Shown: positions 36,586 to 45,743 of the stretch, piece by piece | Position numbering within the stretch: the stretch's first letter is position 1 | Layout: every line of letters starts with the position of its first letter | DNA from: Burkholderiales bacterium | GTDB lineage: Bacteria > Pseudomonadota > Gammaproteobacteria > Burkholderiales > Burkholderiaceae_C | DNA: 51,343 bases | Assembly: GCA_017302655.1 (NCBI GenBank) | Contig: JAFLDE010000021.1 | Coordinates: 1 to 51,343, forward strand | Reading direction: 5' to 3' | Notes under the pieces: generated by a model | Told to the model about the DNA's origin: nothing | The model's database searches: none | The model's input: the letters and a program-made list of their open reading frames with translations, nothing else | Translations under genes and position numbers: made by a program

Positions 36586-37530
36586 TTAGTTGGGAGGTGT
36601 CGGAGCTTCCAGCCAGGGCTGCAGCCGCGACCAGATCCAGGGCAGCAACAGCAGCGAGACCACGGCCGCGCCGGTATTGAACAAGGTGTGCACCAGCGCG
36701 ACGCGCTGGCCGGCCGCCAGCTCCAGCGCCAGCACGGCGGCGATGACCGGCTGCAGCAAGGTGGCAAAGAGCAGCACGCCGAGCACGTTGAACGCCGTGT
36801 TGCACACCGCGAGCTTGCGCGCCAGCGCTCCCAGTTGCGCGCTGGCCAGCAGAGCTGTGGAGGTGGTGCCGACGTTGGCGCCGGCCACCATCCACACCGC
36901 GACCCCCGGCGCGATGACGCCCTGCGCGACGCTCAGCACCGCCAGCCCGCTGACCACCGACGAGGACTGAACCAAGGCCGTGAGCAGCACGCCAAAGCCC
37001 AATGCGAGCAAGGGGTGGTCCAGGTAGAGGCGCAGCGAGGCCACTTCGGGGTGCTGGGCCAAAGGCGCGAGCGCCGCCGCGATCCAGTCCAACGCTAGGA
37101 AGATCAGGCCGAAATAGAACAGCACCTTGCCCTGCGCTCGCCAGCGCTGCGGCGCCAGCATGGACCACAGCCCGCCGATACAGACGAAGAGCGGCCCGAG
37201 GCCGGCGATCTTCAGCGCCACCAGCCAGGCGGTGAGGGTGGTGCCGACGTTGGCGCCCACCATCACCCCCAGCGTGGCGCGCGCGCCGATCACTCGCCGG
37301 TCGGCCAGCGTCACGGACATGGAGCTGACCGCCGAGGAAGACTGCAGCAGCGCCGTGCTGAACGCGCCGGTGAAGGCGGCGCGCCCGTCGCTTCGCGTGA
37401 GCCGCGCCAGCCAACCACGCAGACTGTCCCCGCCTAGGCGTGTCAGCTCATCCGAGAAGGCTTCCAGCCCGTGCAGGAAAAGGAGCACCGCGGCCAGCAC
37501 GGTGATGGCCAGTTGCAGGGCGTCAGGCAT
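36586..37530 (-). CDS. Na/Pi-cotransporter (PNaS) family membrane protein
   Basis: 314 residues with two inverted membrane repeats, each carrying the family QSSS signature: ALLQSSSAVSSMSV and ALVQSSSVVSGLAV. Each is followed by GANVGTT. There is no C-terminal PhoU-like domain. The role is sodium-coupled phosphate transport by family. It is last of a three-gene operon, starting directly at the stop of the YbdK-type ligase gene. Confidence 0.9.
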   Translation of the reverse strand: MPDALQLAITVLAAVLLFLHGLEAFSDELTRLGGDSLRGWLARLTRSDGRAAFTGAFSTALLQSSSAVSSMSVTLADRRVIGARATLGVMVGANVGTTLTAWLVALKIAGLGPLFVCIGGLWSMLAPQRWRAQGKVLFYFGLIFLALDWIAAALAPLAQHPEVASLRLYLDHPLLALGFGVLLTALVQSSSVVSGLAVLSVAQGVIAPGVAVWMVAGANVGTTSTALLASAQLGALARKLAVCNTAFNVLGVLLFATLLQPVIAAVLALELAAGQRVALVHTLFNTGAAVVSLLLLPWIWSRLQPWLEAPTPPN

Positions 37531-38658
37531 TCAGATCACACCAGCGAATCGCTGCAGCGCCGCTTCCACCATGCCTTCCACGCTGCCGCTGCGCCGGCGT
37601 TGTTCGCGCAGCCATTGGGCGCCATTGCCCACATAGACGAGCTGCTGCACGTGGTCGAGTGCCGCCTCGGCGCCGAGGGCCTCAGCGTGCGGCTGCAGGT
37701 GGCGCAGGGTGCGCAGCACGTCCTCGCGCAGGCTGATGGGCTCGTAGCTGCGCGGGTGTACCACCTGACCGTCGAGCCCGAAACGGCAGGCCTGGAAACG
37801 GTTGTAGGTGTAGACGAGGTAGTCGTCCTCAGCGGGCAACTCGCGCTCTTGAAGCAAGGCATGGCACAGGGCCTGCAGGTAGCCGGCCAGGGCCGCGGCG
37901 GTCTGCACATCGAGCGGGGTGTCACAGACGCGCAGCTCGATGGTGCCGTACTCGGGCTTGGGGCGGATGTCCCAGTAGAAGTCCTTCATCGACTTCACCA
38001 CCCCGGTGTGCGTCATCTTGCGGAAGTAGTCTTCCTCAAATCGCGCCCACTCCAGCACGAAAGGCGCACGGCCACTCAAGGGGAAGGCGAAGACCGAGTT
38101 CAACCGTGCGCTGTGAAAGAGGGTGTCCTGGCCCTGCACAAAGGGCGAGCTGGCCGCCAGGGCAATGAACTGCGGCACGTAGCGGCTCAGCGCATGCAGC
38201 AGGAACAGGGCCTCGTCACCGCTGCGGCAACCCACGTGCACGTGCTGCCCGAACACGGTGAACTGCTGCGCCAGATAGCCATAGAGCGCCGAGACCTCGC
38301 GATAGCGGGTCTTGGGAAAGATGCGCTGCTCGCTCCAGCGCTGGAAGGGGTGTGTGCCGCCGCCGGCCAGGCCGACATTGAGGCGCCGCCCAGCGGCCAG
38401 CAGGGCTTCGCGCATGGCCTGCAACTGCGCCAGCAGCTCATCGTGCCGGGTGTGGATGCCGGTGGCCACCTCGATCATGCTCGTGGTGATCTCCGGCGTC
38501 ACTTGACCGGGGAAGGGGGCGCGCGCCAGCAGGGCCAGCATGTCCGTGCTGACGGCGCAAAGGTCCTGATCGCTCAGGGAGAGGAGCTGCAACTCCAGCT
38601 CCACCCCGAGGCTCAGCGAATCCGAGTCCTTGAAGGGCAACAGTCCGGCCTCACTCAT
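37531..38658 (-). CDS. ybdK: YbdK-type carboxylate-amine ligase (GCS2 family)
   Basis: 375 residues of the glutamate-cysteine ligase 2 family: LGVELELQLL at the N-terminus, PEITTSMIEVATG, then GGGTHPFQRW and FGQHVHVGC. E. coli YbdK shows weak glutamate-cysteine ligase activity; the native substrate is uncertain. The start overlaps the upstream antiporter stop by 4 bp and its stop abuts the Na/Pi transporter start, so the three are co-translated. Confidence 0.92.
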   Translation of the reverse strand: MSEAGLLPFKDSDSLSLGVELELQLLSLSDQDLCAVSTDMLALLARAPFPGQVTPEITTSMIEVATGIHTRHDELLAQLQAMREALLAAGRRLNVGLAGGGTHPFQRWSEQRIFPKTRYREVSALYGYLAQQFTVFGQHVHVGCRSGDEALFLLHALSRYVPQFIALAASSPFVQGQDTLFHSARLNSVFAFPLSGRAPFVLEWARFEEDYFRKMTHTGVVKSMKDFYWDIRPKPEYGTIELRVCDTPLDVQTAAALAGYLQALCHALLQERELPAEDDYLVYTYNRFQACRFGLDGQVVHPRSYEPISLREDVLRTLRHLQPHAEALGAEAALDHVQQLVYVGNGAQWLREQRRRSGSVEGMVEAALQRFAGVI

Positions 38659-39842
38659 CGTCGCCCCCCGTCACCCTCTCCGCCCCAGCGCAGTGCCCAG
38701 CGCGTGCACAGTGGCCCGGCAATCTCCAGCACCAGCGCGGCCGCCGCCAGCGGTGCCAGTCGTTCCAGCAGGCCGATCTGCAGATGCTGCGACTGCTCCA
38801 GCAACAGCAGCACAAAGGCCGAGAGCGGCATCAGACCCAGTCCGGTAAGCGCACCCTTGCGCCAGTTCACACCGGTCAGCGGTCCGAATGCAGCCATCAG
38901 CGCGGGTGTGAGCAAGAGCCGCGTGGCCACGATGCCCAGCCCCACGACCAGGCCGGCGCCCACATGCGCCAGGTCGAGCTTCGCGCCGAGGTAGACGAAA
39001 AGCGCCACGCTGAGCAACTCCCCCAGGCCGCCAAAGCCACGCTCGCTGCGGCTGAAGACGACGCGCCGGTGGCGCGCTGTCAAGCCCAGCGAGAGCGAGG
39101 CAACGATGGGCGACAGTTGCAGGCCGTGGGTGAGCGCCACCACTGCCACCACCGCGAGCGCGTAGGGCAGGGTGGCGTCGGGCGCCTCTGCCGGCAAGCG
39201 CAGCAGCGCGGTGACCACCAGGCCAGCCAACACGCCCAAGCCCAGCGAGAGCAACAGGGACCAGGCGCCGGTGTAGATCGCCGCGGTCAGGCTGCCCGAG
39301 CTGTTGAACACATGCACCGCGAGCACGGCCTTGAACACCAGCACGGCCAGCACGCAGGCAACCAAGGCCAGATGCAACAGGCGCTCGGCGATCTGGCCAC
39401 TCGCCCGCTCCTCGTTGATGACGCGAACCAGCGCCGCTGGTGAGGTGGCCATGCCCAGCGCCCCCATCAAGGCACAGCTGGCGGCATCGAAACCCAGTGA
39501 GCGGGCCAGCAGTCCGATGGCCACGAAGCTGAGCAGCCCATCGAGCAAGGCACTCAAGCCCAGCCAGGGGTTGTGCGCGAACCAGCGCAAGTTGATGCGG
39601 TGGCCCAGTTCGAACAGCAGCAGACCAAAGCCGACATGGGCCGCCAGGCTCATGGTCTCGGAGGGGGGCAACCAGCCGAGCTGGGTGGGCGCGGCCAGCA
39701 CGCCGACCAACGCATAGCTGCTGATGCGTGGCAGCCCCAGCAGCCGGTAGGCTGCTTCCCCACCTGCCCAGGCCAGCAACAGAATCAACGGCCAGGCCAG
39801 TTGGGGCAGGGCCGCCAGAACTTGCGGGTCACTGAACACCAT
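38655..39842 (-). CDS. Cation:proton antiporter (CPA2) lacking a TrkA domain
   Basis: 395 residues with about 12 membrane helices and the CPA2 pattern (LPRISSYALVGVLAAPTQLG, GLLLFELGHRINLRWF). It ends at the membrane domain, unlike the KefB/C-type protein at 2108, so nucleotide gating is not expected. Ion choice is unknown. It is the first gene of the antiporter-YbdK-Na/Pi operon. Confidence 0.9.
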   Translation of the reverse strand: MVFSDPQVLAALPQLAWPLILLLAWAGGEAAYRLLGLPRISSYALVGVLAAPTQLGWLPPSETMSLAAHVGFGLLLFELGHRINLRWFAHNPWLGLSALLDGLLSFVAIGLLARSLGFDAASCALMGALGMATSPAALVRVINEERASGQIAERLLHLALVACVLAVLVFKAVLAVHVFNSSGSLTAAIYTGAWSLLLSLGLGVLAGLVVTALLRLPAEAPDATLPYALAVVAVVALTHGLQLSPIVASLSLGLTARHRRVVFSRSERGFGGLGELLSVALFVYLGAKLDLAHVGAGLVVGLGIVATRLLLTPALMAAFGPLTGVNWRKGALTGLGLMPLSAFVLLLLEQSQHLQIGLLERLAPLAAAALVLEIAGPLCTRWALRWGGEGDGGRR

Positions 39843-39878
39843 GCGGGCAGTGTGCCCGAGGCTCCGGAAAGCTGCTGA

Positions 39879-41831
39879 TCAGGTGCCGATCAACCCGCCA
39901 TCGAGCCTGCGGATGGCCAGCGTGGCACTGCGCGGCCGCCCATCGGGGCGCTGGTCGGGCCAGTTGGAGAACAGACGCGGGTTGGCGGGATCGCTGATAT
40001 CGCCCGGGGTTTCGCCAGGGTGCTGGATGTTGACGAACATCGTGCGGCCGTCAGGTGACATGTCGGCGCCGGTGATCTCGCAGCCCACCGGGCCGACCAG
40101 GAAGCGCCGGATCTCGCCGGTCGTCGGGTCCGCCGCCAGCATGGCGTTGTTGCCCAGGCGCGCGACTTCCTTGGGACCGATGTCGCCACCGCCGGCCTCG
40201 CGACGCATGTAGGCCACGCCAGCACCCATCTCGGAGCTGCTCATGTCGGTCTGGATCCAGAGCAAGCCCCGTGCGTCGGCGAAGAGACCGTCCGGGCAGG
40301 CGAACCCGTCGCCCTTCATGCGGCCTTGCGCTTCGGCGCGCGGCTCGCGCGGGTCGCCGGCCAGCACGAAGTGTGACCAGGCGAAGCCCTCGCCGTCGAA
40401 GTCGCCTTCTTCCTTCCAGCGAATGATGTGACCGCCGACGTTGTTCGCGCGCGGATTCGCGGCGTCCACCCCGGGCCGGCCGGGTGCGCCACGCTGGCTG
40501 TTGTTGGTCAGCGTGCAGTAGACATGGCCCTCGCGATCGACGGCGATCCACTCCGGCCGGTCCATCTTGGTGGCGCCCAGGCGGTCGCTGGCCTGGCGTG
40601 CCTTGATCACCACCTCGCCCTGATCGGCGAAGCCGTTCTGGGCGCTCAGTCCGCCCTGGCCGTGCACCAGCGGCAGCCAGCGTCCTCGGCCGTCGGCATC
40701 GAAGCGTGCCACGTAGAGCGTGCCGTGGTCGAGCAGCGTGGCGTTGGCCTTGAAGCCGCCGGGCCGCACGCGATCGCGGCTGACGAACTTGTAGATGTAC
40801 TCGAAGCGCGCGTCCTCGCCCGAGTAGACGACGGCACGGCCATCGCGGGTCATGGCGACCGTCGCACCCTCGTGCGCGGCGCGGCCCATGGCCGTGCGCT
40901 TCACGGGCACGCTGTCGGGGTCGTAGGGGTCGAACTCGACCACCCAGCCGAAGCGGTGCGGCTCGTTCGGATGATCGGCGGTGATGAAACGCTCGTCATG
41001 CTCGAACCAGCGGTAGCCGTACTGCTCGCCCGCGCGCATGCCCCAGCGCTGCTGGTGGGCGCTCGGGCGATTGGGCCCGAGGAAGTAGCCGATGAAGTTC
41101 TCTTCCCCTGCCAGATAGGTGCCCCAGGGGGTGCGACTGGCAGCGCAGTTGGCGAAGGTGCCCAGGACACGGGTGCCCTGCGGATCGGCGGCGGTACGCA
41201 TCAGCACATGGCCAGCGGCCGGACCGCCCACTGCGTGCGGCGTGCTGGCAGTGATGCGCCGAGCAAAGCGCGAGGGCAGCACCGGCTGCCAACTGCCGTC
41301 ACTTTGGCGCGCCATTTCAGTGACCGAGAAACCGTGCGCGGCCTGGCTCTTGGCCACCTGCTCGGGGCCCCACACCTTGCCGCCATCGGGGAAGAGCAGG
41401 CCGTGATCGGCGTACTCGTGGTTCATGACCAGCAGACCGCGGTCGCTTCGCCCATCCAGCGGGAAAAACCCCATGCCGTCGTGGTGCATGCCCATCTGCG
41501 CCGCCTGGTCGGCCGCGCTGTTGCTGCCGTCGAAGCGGAAAGCGGGCAGCCGGCCCGGCAGGCCTACCGGTGCGCCCCAGGGCTGAATCACCTGGGCCAC
41601 GTAGCCCTCTGGCACGGTGACGCTGTCGGCCCCGGCGAGCGGCACGCTCTTGAAACCGAGTAGGGGCGCTGCAGACTTGGGCGCCACGCCGGCACAGGCA
41701 CCGAGCAGCGAACTCACAGCCACGCCAAGCCCGCCACGCAGCCAATGGCGGCGTGCCGGGTCGCTCAGCGAATGAAAGCCAGGGTTGGCGGAGGCGTTGC
41801 TGGCCTCCATGGTGCTGAAGTCTTTGGCCAT
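39879..41831 (-). CDS. phoX: PhoX-family alkaline phosphatase
   Basis: 650 residues. The N-terminus has a Tat-like signal (RRHWLRGGLGVAVSSLLGAC), with a possible lipobox Cys at 46. The rest is the PhoX (DUF839) beta-propeller, including LVMNHEYADHG, GTYLAGEENFIGYF, KMDRPEWIAVD and CPDGLFADARGLLWIQTD. PhoX enzymes release phosphate from organic esters using iron and calcium. The ATG at 41831 has AAGGA upstream. I did not find a clear Pho box in the 168-bp upstream region. Confidence 0.94.
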   Translation of the reverse strand: MAKDFSTMEASNASANPGFHSLSDPARRHWLRGGLGVAVSSLLGACAGVAPKSAAPLLGFKSVPLAGADSVTVPEGYVAQVIQPWGAPVGLPGRLPAFRFDGSNSAADQAAQMGMHHDGMGFFPLDGRSDRGLLVMNHEYADHGLLFPDGGKVWGPEQVAKSQAAHGFSVTEMARQSDGSWQPVLPSRFARRITASTPHAVGGPAAGHVLMRTAADPQGTRVLGTFANCAASRTPWGTYLAGEENFIGYFLGPNRPSAHQQRWGMRAGEQYGYRWFEHDERFITADHPNEPHRFGWVVEFDPYDPDSVPVKRTAMGRAAHEGATVAMTRDGRAVVYSGEDARFEYIYKFVSRDRVRPGGFKANATLLDHGTLYVARFDADGRGRWLPLVHGQGGLSAQNGFADQGEVVIKARQASDRLGATKMDRPEWIAVDREGHVYCTLTNNSQRGAPGRPGVDAANPRANNVGGHIIRWKEEGDFDGEGFAWSHFVLAGDPREPRAEAQGRMKGDGFACPDGLFADARGLLWIQTDMSSSEMGAGVAYMRREAGGGDIGPKEVARLGNNAMLAADPTTGEIRRFLVGPVGCEITGADMSPDGRTMFVNIQHPGETPGDISDPANPRLFSNWPDQRPDGRPRSATLAIRRLDGGLIGT

Positions 41832-41999
41832 GCGTTCCTTCTTTTCGGAGGGCACGCAGTGTGACGAGTGTTTGTGAAACTGCACGGACTTGGCCAGCTG
41901 CCTAGGGTTCACCCCTCCCCTGGATGAGTGGCTGACGCCGTGCACTAATTCACGCGAATCGCTATGGTAAATCCCTAACCTTTTTGGGGAATTGCTGCT

Positions 42000-43559
42000 A
42001 TGCGTTCGATGCTTGCTTGCGGCCGATGGCTCGCCTTGGCCTCCCTCACCGTCGTGGCCTCCGCTGCCCAGGCAGCTAGTTGGTGGGGCTTTGAGGGCAC
42101 TGCCCAGAAGGACAACTTCTTCCTGGATGGCGCCTTCCGGCCGCCCGACACCATGGGCGCCGTCGGCACCACGCAATTCATGGAAACAAGCAACGGCAGC
42201 GTGGCCATCTACGACAAGAACACCGGTGCCCTGCTGCTTCGCGAGAAGGCCAGCGCGTTCTGGCAGCGCATGGGTCTGTCGGGCTCCGCCGGCGACCAGC
42301 GCATCCTCTTCGACCATTACACGCAGCGCTGGATCGCCAACGGCTTCTGCGCGCAAACGAACGAGGTCTGCATCGGTGTCAGTGACACCTCGAATGCACT
42401 GGGCACCTGGAAAGGCACCAAGATCACCACGGCTGCCAACAACGTGGCCGATTACCCAACGCTGTCGGTGACGCAGAACGGCGTGCTCATCGGGGTGAAC
42501 AACTTCGCGCCCAGCTTCACGGGCACGACGCTGTACAGCATCCCGAAGGCTGACCTGTTCGGCGGTGCGCCAACGGTGGCAAACATGTCGTCCTTCACAA
42601 CCTCCTCGGCCGCGAGTGACCGCGGTTTCGCGATCCAAGGCGTGACCAACTGGACAGGCGAAACAGGCAATGCCCACAACGTCTTAACCGTGAGCCGAGA
42701 CCAGTTTGACTTGCTTGCCTACCGCGTCAACGGCGTGAGCGCAGCCGGCGCGACACAAAGCGCGGTGGTGGACCTGAATCGCCCGGGCTACACCTTCAAC
42801 GGCCGTGGGCGCCAGCCCGACACCCTGCCCGGCCAGGCGAACAACACCGGCAACCGCTTGGTGGACGCGCTGGACGACCGCTTGTCCGGTATGCCGGTTC
42901 AGGTGGACGGCAAGATCATCGGCATCCACACCGTTACCCCCACCGGCGTACCCAGCGCCAACGCCTTCACCGAGTTGCGTTGGTACGTCCTGGACGCCAC
43001 CAGCTTCGCCACGCTGAGTCAGGGCACGATCAGCGGCGGCAACTACGACTACTACCAAGGCTCGCTGGCCGTGAATGCCACGGGCGATGTGGTCATCGGC
43101 TACAACCGCTCGGGCTCCCAGACCACCGACTCGGATGGCGATGGCAAGGCCGATGGCCGCATCACCTTTGCTGGCTTGCAGATGAAGCTGGATGGCGCGG
43201 GCAACCTGACGCAGATCGGCAGCGAAATGGTGTTCCGCGTGAGTGACGTGGGCGACTACCGCTGCGGCGCACAGAACACTGTGGACAACGCCTGCCGCCA
43301 ACGCTGGGGTGACTATGCGCAGGTGACGGTCGACCCGAACAATCCAAATGTGTTCTACGCCATCGGTGAGTACGCGGCGAGCTGGGCCGATTTCAGCGCG
43401 GCACAGAACGGCTCGCTTATCCGCGCGAACTGGCACACCTACGTGGCGGCGGTGAACATTGCCGGCGCAATTCCTGAACCCGGAACCTACGCGCTGATGG
43501 CCTTGGGACTCTTGGCCGTGGGCGCGCGCGCACGGCGTCGCCAAGGGGCTGCAGCATGA
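42000..43559 (+). CDS. PEP-CTERM secreted protein
   Basis: 519 residues. There is a signal peptide (MRSMLACGRWLALASLTVVA), a long beta-rich extracellular region with repeated WxxF/Y and Asp-containing blades (TTDSDGDGKADGR could bind calcium), and a C-terminal PEP-CTERM sorting signal: IPEPGTYALMALGLLAVGA then RARRR. The signal is recognised by exosortase, linked to exopolysaccharide export. No exosortase is in the window. It is translationally coupled to the next gene. Confidence 0.9.
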   Translation: MRSMLACGRWLALASLTVVASAAQAASWWGFEGTAQKDNFFLDGAFRPPDTMGAVGTTQFMETSNGSVAIYDKNTGALLLREKASAFWQRMGLSGSAGDQRILFDHYTQRWIANGFCAQTNEVCIGVSDTSNALGTWKGTKITTAANNVADYPTLSVTQNGVLIGVNNFAPSFTGTTLYSIPKADLFGGAPTVANMSSFTTSSAASDRGFAIQGVTNWTGETGNAHNVLTVSRDQFDLLAYRVNGVSAAGATQSAVVDLNRPGYTFNGRGRQPDTLPGQANNTGNRLVDALDDRLSGMPVQVDGKIIGIHTVTPTGVPSANAFTELRWYVLDATSFATLSQGTISGGNYDYYQGSLAVNATGDVVIGYNRSGSQTTDSDGDGKADGRITFAGLQMKLDGAGNLTQIGSEMVFRVSDVGDYRCGAQNTVDNACRQRWGDYAQVTVDPNNPNVFYAIGEYAASWADFSAAQNGSLIRANWHTYVAAVNIAGAIPEPGTYALMALGLLAVGARARRRQGAAA

Positions 43560-44131
43560 AGCTTGCCACCCTGTGTCTGGCGATAGCAGCGGTTCTGACT
43601 GCCAGCTTTGCGGGTCCGGCGTCGGCCGGTCCGCCGCCATCAGCGCCAGAAACATGCACGCACACCACCCTGTCGATCCTGCCGCCGCCGGCCTGTATCG
43701 GCTCCTTCTTCGGTGAATTGGACGGTAGCGCAGATGAATTGGCGCTGCTGCACAGCACCTGGAATCTGACCTTTGACTACCTAGGGCGCAGTGACGAAGC
43801 CGACTTCGGCCCGTTCGCCAGCAATCCCCAGGTGGCCTTCAACGGGTCCTTGGCCTTTGACGAGAAGCACTCCGGCCAATTCGTCCTCGGTTTGGTGAGC
43901 GCGGGAAAGCACAGCTTCTACCTGATCAACACCAAGCGGAACGTCGGCGGCCTGGTCTTCGACAGCCTCGAGGGCGTGGCCACCACGCCGCAAGGCAACC
44001 CCTTCCCGCTCGACTACGCCGCACTCTTCGTGGCGCAGGTGGCGGCCATCCCGGAACCGGGTTCGGTCTGGATGCTGATCGCCGGCTTGGGCTTGGTCGG
44101 TCTGCACCGTCTGAGCGCGCGCCGCGCGTGA
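43556..44131 (+). CDS. PEP-CTERM secreted protein
   Basis: 191 residues with a signal peptide (MKLATLCLAIAAVLTASFAG) and a PEP-CTERM tail (IPEPGSVWMLIAGLGLVGL then HRLSARR). The mature part is short, about 140 residues, with LHSTWNLTFDYLG and FYLINTKRNVGG. Its start overlaps the upstream PEP-CTERM gene by 4 bp and the next gene overlaps its stop. Confidence 0.88.
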   Translation: MKLATLCLAIAAVLTASFAGPASAGPPPSAPETCTHTTLSILPPPACIGSFFGELDGSADELALLHSTWNLTFDYLGRSDEADFGPFASNPQVAFNGSLAFDEKHSGQFVLGLVSAGKHSFYLINTKRNVGGLVFDSLEGVATTPQGNPFPLDYAALFVAQVAAIPEPGSVWMLIAGLGLVGLHRLSARRA

Positions 44132-44457
44132 TCACGCTGGCCTCCGCGTTGTTAGGGGTGGTGCTGATCGGCCCGGTCTGTCCTGGCCCGGAGATCGAAG
44201 GCAAGCCCTGTCCGTCCATTCCCTGGGCTGCGGTGCGCGTGCGTTTGAGCCCCGAAGGCGAGCTGGCGGGTCGCCAGCCCTTGGAGGTCAGCACGGATGC
44301 ACAAGGTCGCTTCAGCGCACCTGCGCTGGGGTCCGGTGCTTGGCGGGTGGAGGTGCTGGTCGGAAAGCCGACCCGCTGCCTCAGCCAGTTGATTCAGATC
44401 CCGAGGCCTGCAGGGGCGCCGCCCCTGACTCTGGAGTGCGACAGCGGCAGGCGCTGA
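44128..44457 (+). CDS. Secreted small protein with carboxypeptidase-regulatory-like fold
   Basis: 109 residues starting at GTG (GTGA overlap with the preceding stop). A hydrophobic N-terminus is followed by a single beta-sandwich-type domain (VRVRLSPEGELAGRQPLEVSTDAQGRFSAPALG, broken here by spacing in the alignment I used) and four Cys that could form disulfides. No sorting signal is present. Overlap with the two PEP-CTERM genes suggests a shared extracellular role. Confidence 0.7.
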   Translation: MITLASALLGVVLIGPVCPGPEIEGKPCPSIPWAAVRVRLSPEGELAGRQPLEVSTDAQGRFSAPALGSGAWRVEVLVGKPTRCLSQLIQIPRPAGAPPLTLECDSGRR

Positions 44458-44482
44458 TGCGCTGTCTGCCGCTGGAAGTCCA

Positions 44483-44719
44483 TCAGCCCGGATTGCGGCC
44501 CGGCAGATGGCGGAAGGTGATGCGGCCCTTGCCGAGGTCGTAGGGGCTCATCTCCAGCGCCACGTGGTCACCCGCGAGGATGCGGATGTGGTGCTTCTTC
44601 ATCTTGCCGCTGGTGTAGGCCACCAGCTGGTGTCCGTTTTCCAGGGTCACGCGATAGCGCGAATCCGGCAGGACTTCATCCACCTTGCCGCGCATCTCGA
44701 TCAGTTCTTCTTTGGCCAT
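44483..44719 (-). CDS. infA: Translation initiation factor IF-1 (second copy type)
   Basis: 78 residues covering the whole OB-fold: [56 protein letters not shown]. Several Burkholderiales carry an extra infA beside csp genes outside the ribosomal-protein operon, and this location fits. It lies downstream of csp on the same strand, separated by a strong terminator. Confidence 0.96.
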   Translation of the reverse strand: MAKEELIEMRGKVDEVLPDSRYRVTLENGHQLVAYTSGKMKKHHIRILAGDHVALEMSPYDLGKGRITFRHLPGRNPG

Positions 44720-44731
44720 GTCTTTCTCCAG

Positions 44732-44763
44732 AAAAGAAAACGCCCGGGGCGAAGCCCGGGCGT
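44732..44763 (-). terminator. Intrinsic terminator after the cold-shock gene
   Basis: Read on the minus strand, ACGCCCGGGC pairs with a perfect complement around a short loop (44740-44763) and is followed by TTTTCTTTT (44732-44740). It lies 30 bp after the csp stop and just before the infA start, so infA probably depends on readthrough or a promoter inside this gap. Confidence 0.85.
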
Positions 44764-44792
44764 GAAATCAGTCGCAGTGTGCGCGAGCCAAA

Positions 44793-45005
44793 TTACAGCG
44801 GGCGGATGTTGGCTGCCTGCGGGCCCTTTTGGCCGGGCACCACATCGAATTCGACGCGCTGGTTTTCCTGCAGGCTCTTGAAGCCCTTGCCGGTGATGGC
44901 GCTGAAGTGGGCGAACAGGTCTTGGCCGCCGTTGTCAGGCGTGATGAAGCCGAAGCCCTTGCCGTCGTTGAACCACTTGACGGTGCCGGTTTGCGAAGTG
45001 CTCAT
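44793..45005 (-). CDS. Cold-shock protein
   Basis: 70 residues, single cold-shock domain with both RNA-binding motifs: KGFGFI and DLFAHF. The start is [20 protein letters not shown]. It acts as an RNA chaperone, with temperature or growth-phase control often through the 5' leader. The upstream leader and DUF2242 gene end are separated by about 110 bp. Confidence 0.96.
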   Translation of the reverse strand: MSTSQTGTVKWFNDGKGFGFITPDNGGQDLFAHFSAITGKGFKSLQENQRVEFDVVPGQKGPQAANIRPL

Positions 45006-45118
45006 GAATTGCTATTTCTATCCAAGTTGAAACGGGGTCGATCGCTGAATTGCACTGCCCCATCACAACGAAACGCAGACTCAAGAGCGGCAAAGCGACC
45101 TGGATTGTGACGGAGAAC

Positions 45119-45673
45119 CTAGCCGCCTTCCGACTTCACCTTCAACAGTTGTTGCACCAATGCGAAGAAACGGTCGTAGAACACGCCAGCGGGGATGGTT
45201 TCGCTGGCCACTTTGACCAGCGAGTCCTCCGAGGAGCCGACCGGCACGCTGATGGAGCCGATGGCGCTCACCCCCACCGAGGCCGCGGTGGAGGTCTTCT
45301 TGAGCACATAACGGTCCTGCTGCGCGCTGACGAACATCGTGGCCGTGCGCTCGCCTTCGCCCGCGCAGACGATGTGGAAGCTGATCTCCACATGCACTTC
45401 GCCCTCGGGCTGGAAGCGCTTGGCGCCCTGCACGAGGCGGGTTTCGGCGCGGCTCACGACATAGCCCTGGCTGAGCAGGGCGCGGCGCGCCGCCTCGCAG
45501 GCCTCCGCCACCGGCGCGTCCACCAGGCGCGAGTGCTTCTCGTCGGCCTGGAAGGTTTCGCGGGTGTAGACGGGCTCGGCCGGCCGGCCGAGCAGGTTGC
45601 CCGGCTTGGTGGCGGCACAGCCGCCCAGCAGGGCGGCCATGACGAGCAGGCATGGGAGCGAACGAAGATTCAT
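45119..45673 (-). CDS. DUF2242 lipoprotein
   Basis: 184 residues with a lipoprotein signal (MNLRSLPCLLVMAALLGGC, lipobox LGGC). The mature part matches the DUF2242 pattern: VYTRETFQADEKHSRLV, SRAETRLVQGAKRFQPEGE and SVPVGSSEDSLVKVASETIP. The family is typical of betaproteobacteria and has no known function. It is divergent from the sodium:solute symporter gene. Confidence 0.85.
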   Translation of the reverse strand: MNLRSLPCLLVMAALLGGCAATKPGNLLGRPAEPVYTRETFQADEKHSRLVDAPVAEACEAARRALLSQGYVVSRAETRLVQGAKRFQPEGEVHVEISFHIVCAGEGERTATMFVSAQQDRYVLKKTSTAASVGVSAIGSISVPVGSSEDSLVKVASETIPAGVFYDRFFALVQQLLKVKSEGG

Positions 45674-45743
45674 GCGGGAGCAACGCGGCGCCCCGGGTCA
45701 GCGCCTACGGGGACTGTACGGGAGGCCCAACAGAATCCAAGTC

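Noticed and set aside
41832-41999. Pho box or sigma-54 promoter between phoX and the PEP-CTERM gene
   Set aside because: No pair of PhoB-type repeats and no correctly spaced GG/GC sigma-54 elements could be matched.
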